DNA of 32,929 nucleotides, taken from assembly GCA_964544765.1 (NCBI GenBank), contig CAZJDM010000033.1, forward strand, positions 1 to 32,929, read 5' to 3'. A program made the position numbers and the translations under genes. The notes under the pieces were generated by a model. It did no database searches. It was not told the origin of the DNA and saw nothing but the letters and a program-made list of their open reading frames with translations. Below, in pieces: positions 32,887-32,929 of this stretch; within the stretch, counting starts at the first letter, position 1, and every line of letters starts with the position of its first letter. The stretch comes from CAZJDM01 sp964544765. GTDB taxonomy: Bacteria > Bdellovibrionota_B > Oligoflexia > CAYFLR01.

Positions 32887-32929
32887 CATACTTATTGCCT
32901 TTTTAACGTATAATCTGGTTGACGGTTGT

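Overview
The window is an AT-rich chromosomal segment (about one third G+C by eye) from a Gram-negative bacterium with an outer membrane. It carries a TonB protein, a BtuB-type receptor, several SPII lipoproteins and two or more predicted beta-barrels. IcmF, a mevalonate kinase, YciO, GMP reductase, a lone left-handed beta-helix protein and a VWA protein joined to an outer-membrane barrel would fit a former deltaproteobacterial group (Bdellovibrionota or Myxococcota-like) or a spirochaete. I cannot decide the phylum from sequence alone. No rRNA, tRNA, CRISPR array or intact transposase gene was seen.

Layout, left to right. Positions 1-1808 (minus): a partial inner-membrane coiled-coil protein, cut by the window edge, preceded in the same operon by a secreted protein with about 36 cysteines. 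2014-4204 (plus): a calcium-repeat lipoprotein and yciO. 4230-9670 (minus): a VWA/beta-barrel fusion, a mevalonate kinase and a DHH phosphoesterase. 9671-10168: a gene-poor stretch with a dispersed repeat and paired 21-bp direct repeats. 10181-14185: a coiled-coil protein, a helical-repeat lipoprotein, a DUF547 protein, a beta-helix protein and a 76-aa protein. 14222-18849 (minus): icmF and guaC. 19044-22374 (plus): a small lipoprotein, an MBL-fold hydrolase, a barrel-like protein and a Crp/Fnr regulator. 22454-26495 (minus): a choice-of-anchor I lipoprotein and an LRR gene broken by one amber codon. 26618-29314 (minus): a three-gene operon of unknown exported proteins. 29517-32790 (plus): tonB, then a cobalamin riboswitch and btuB.

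Two themes connect genes. The first is vitamin B12: btuB lies under a cobalamin riboswitch, TonB could energise it, and IcmF is a B12-dependent enzyme. The second is envelope biology: most other genes encode exported, lipid-anchored or outer-membrane proteins, several with in-frame tandem repeats.

The best candidate for something undescribed is 26593-30325. A three-gene exported operon, including a protein with NlpC/P60-like Cys-His-His spacing, diverges from tonB. Between them is a 19-bp palindrome of the Fur/Zur/PerR 7-1-7 type. Near-identical inverted copies of a 27-bp repeat flank the whole block, and a third copy lies at 9821-9847. Other points of interest are a VWA protein joined to an outer-membrane barrel through an internal signal-peptide-like segment at an A10 tract, and a compact multi-hairpin element after btuB.
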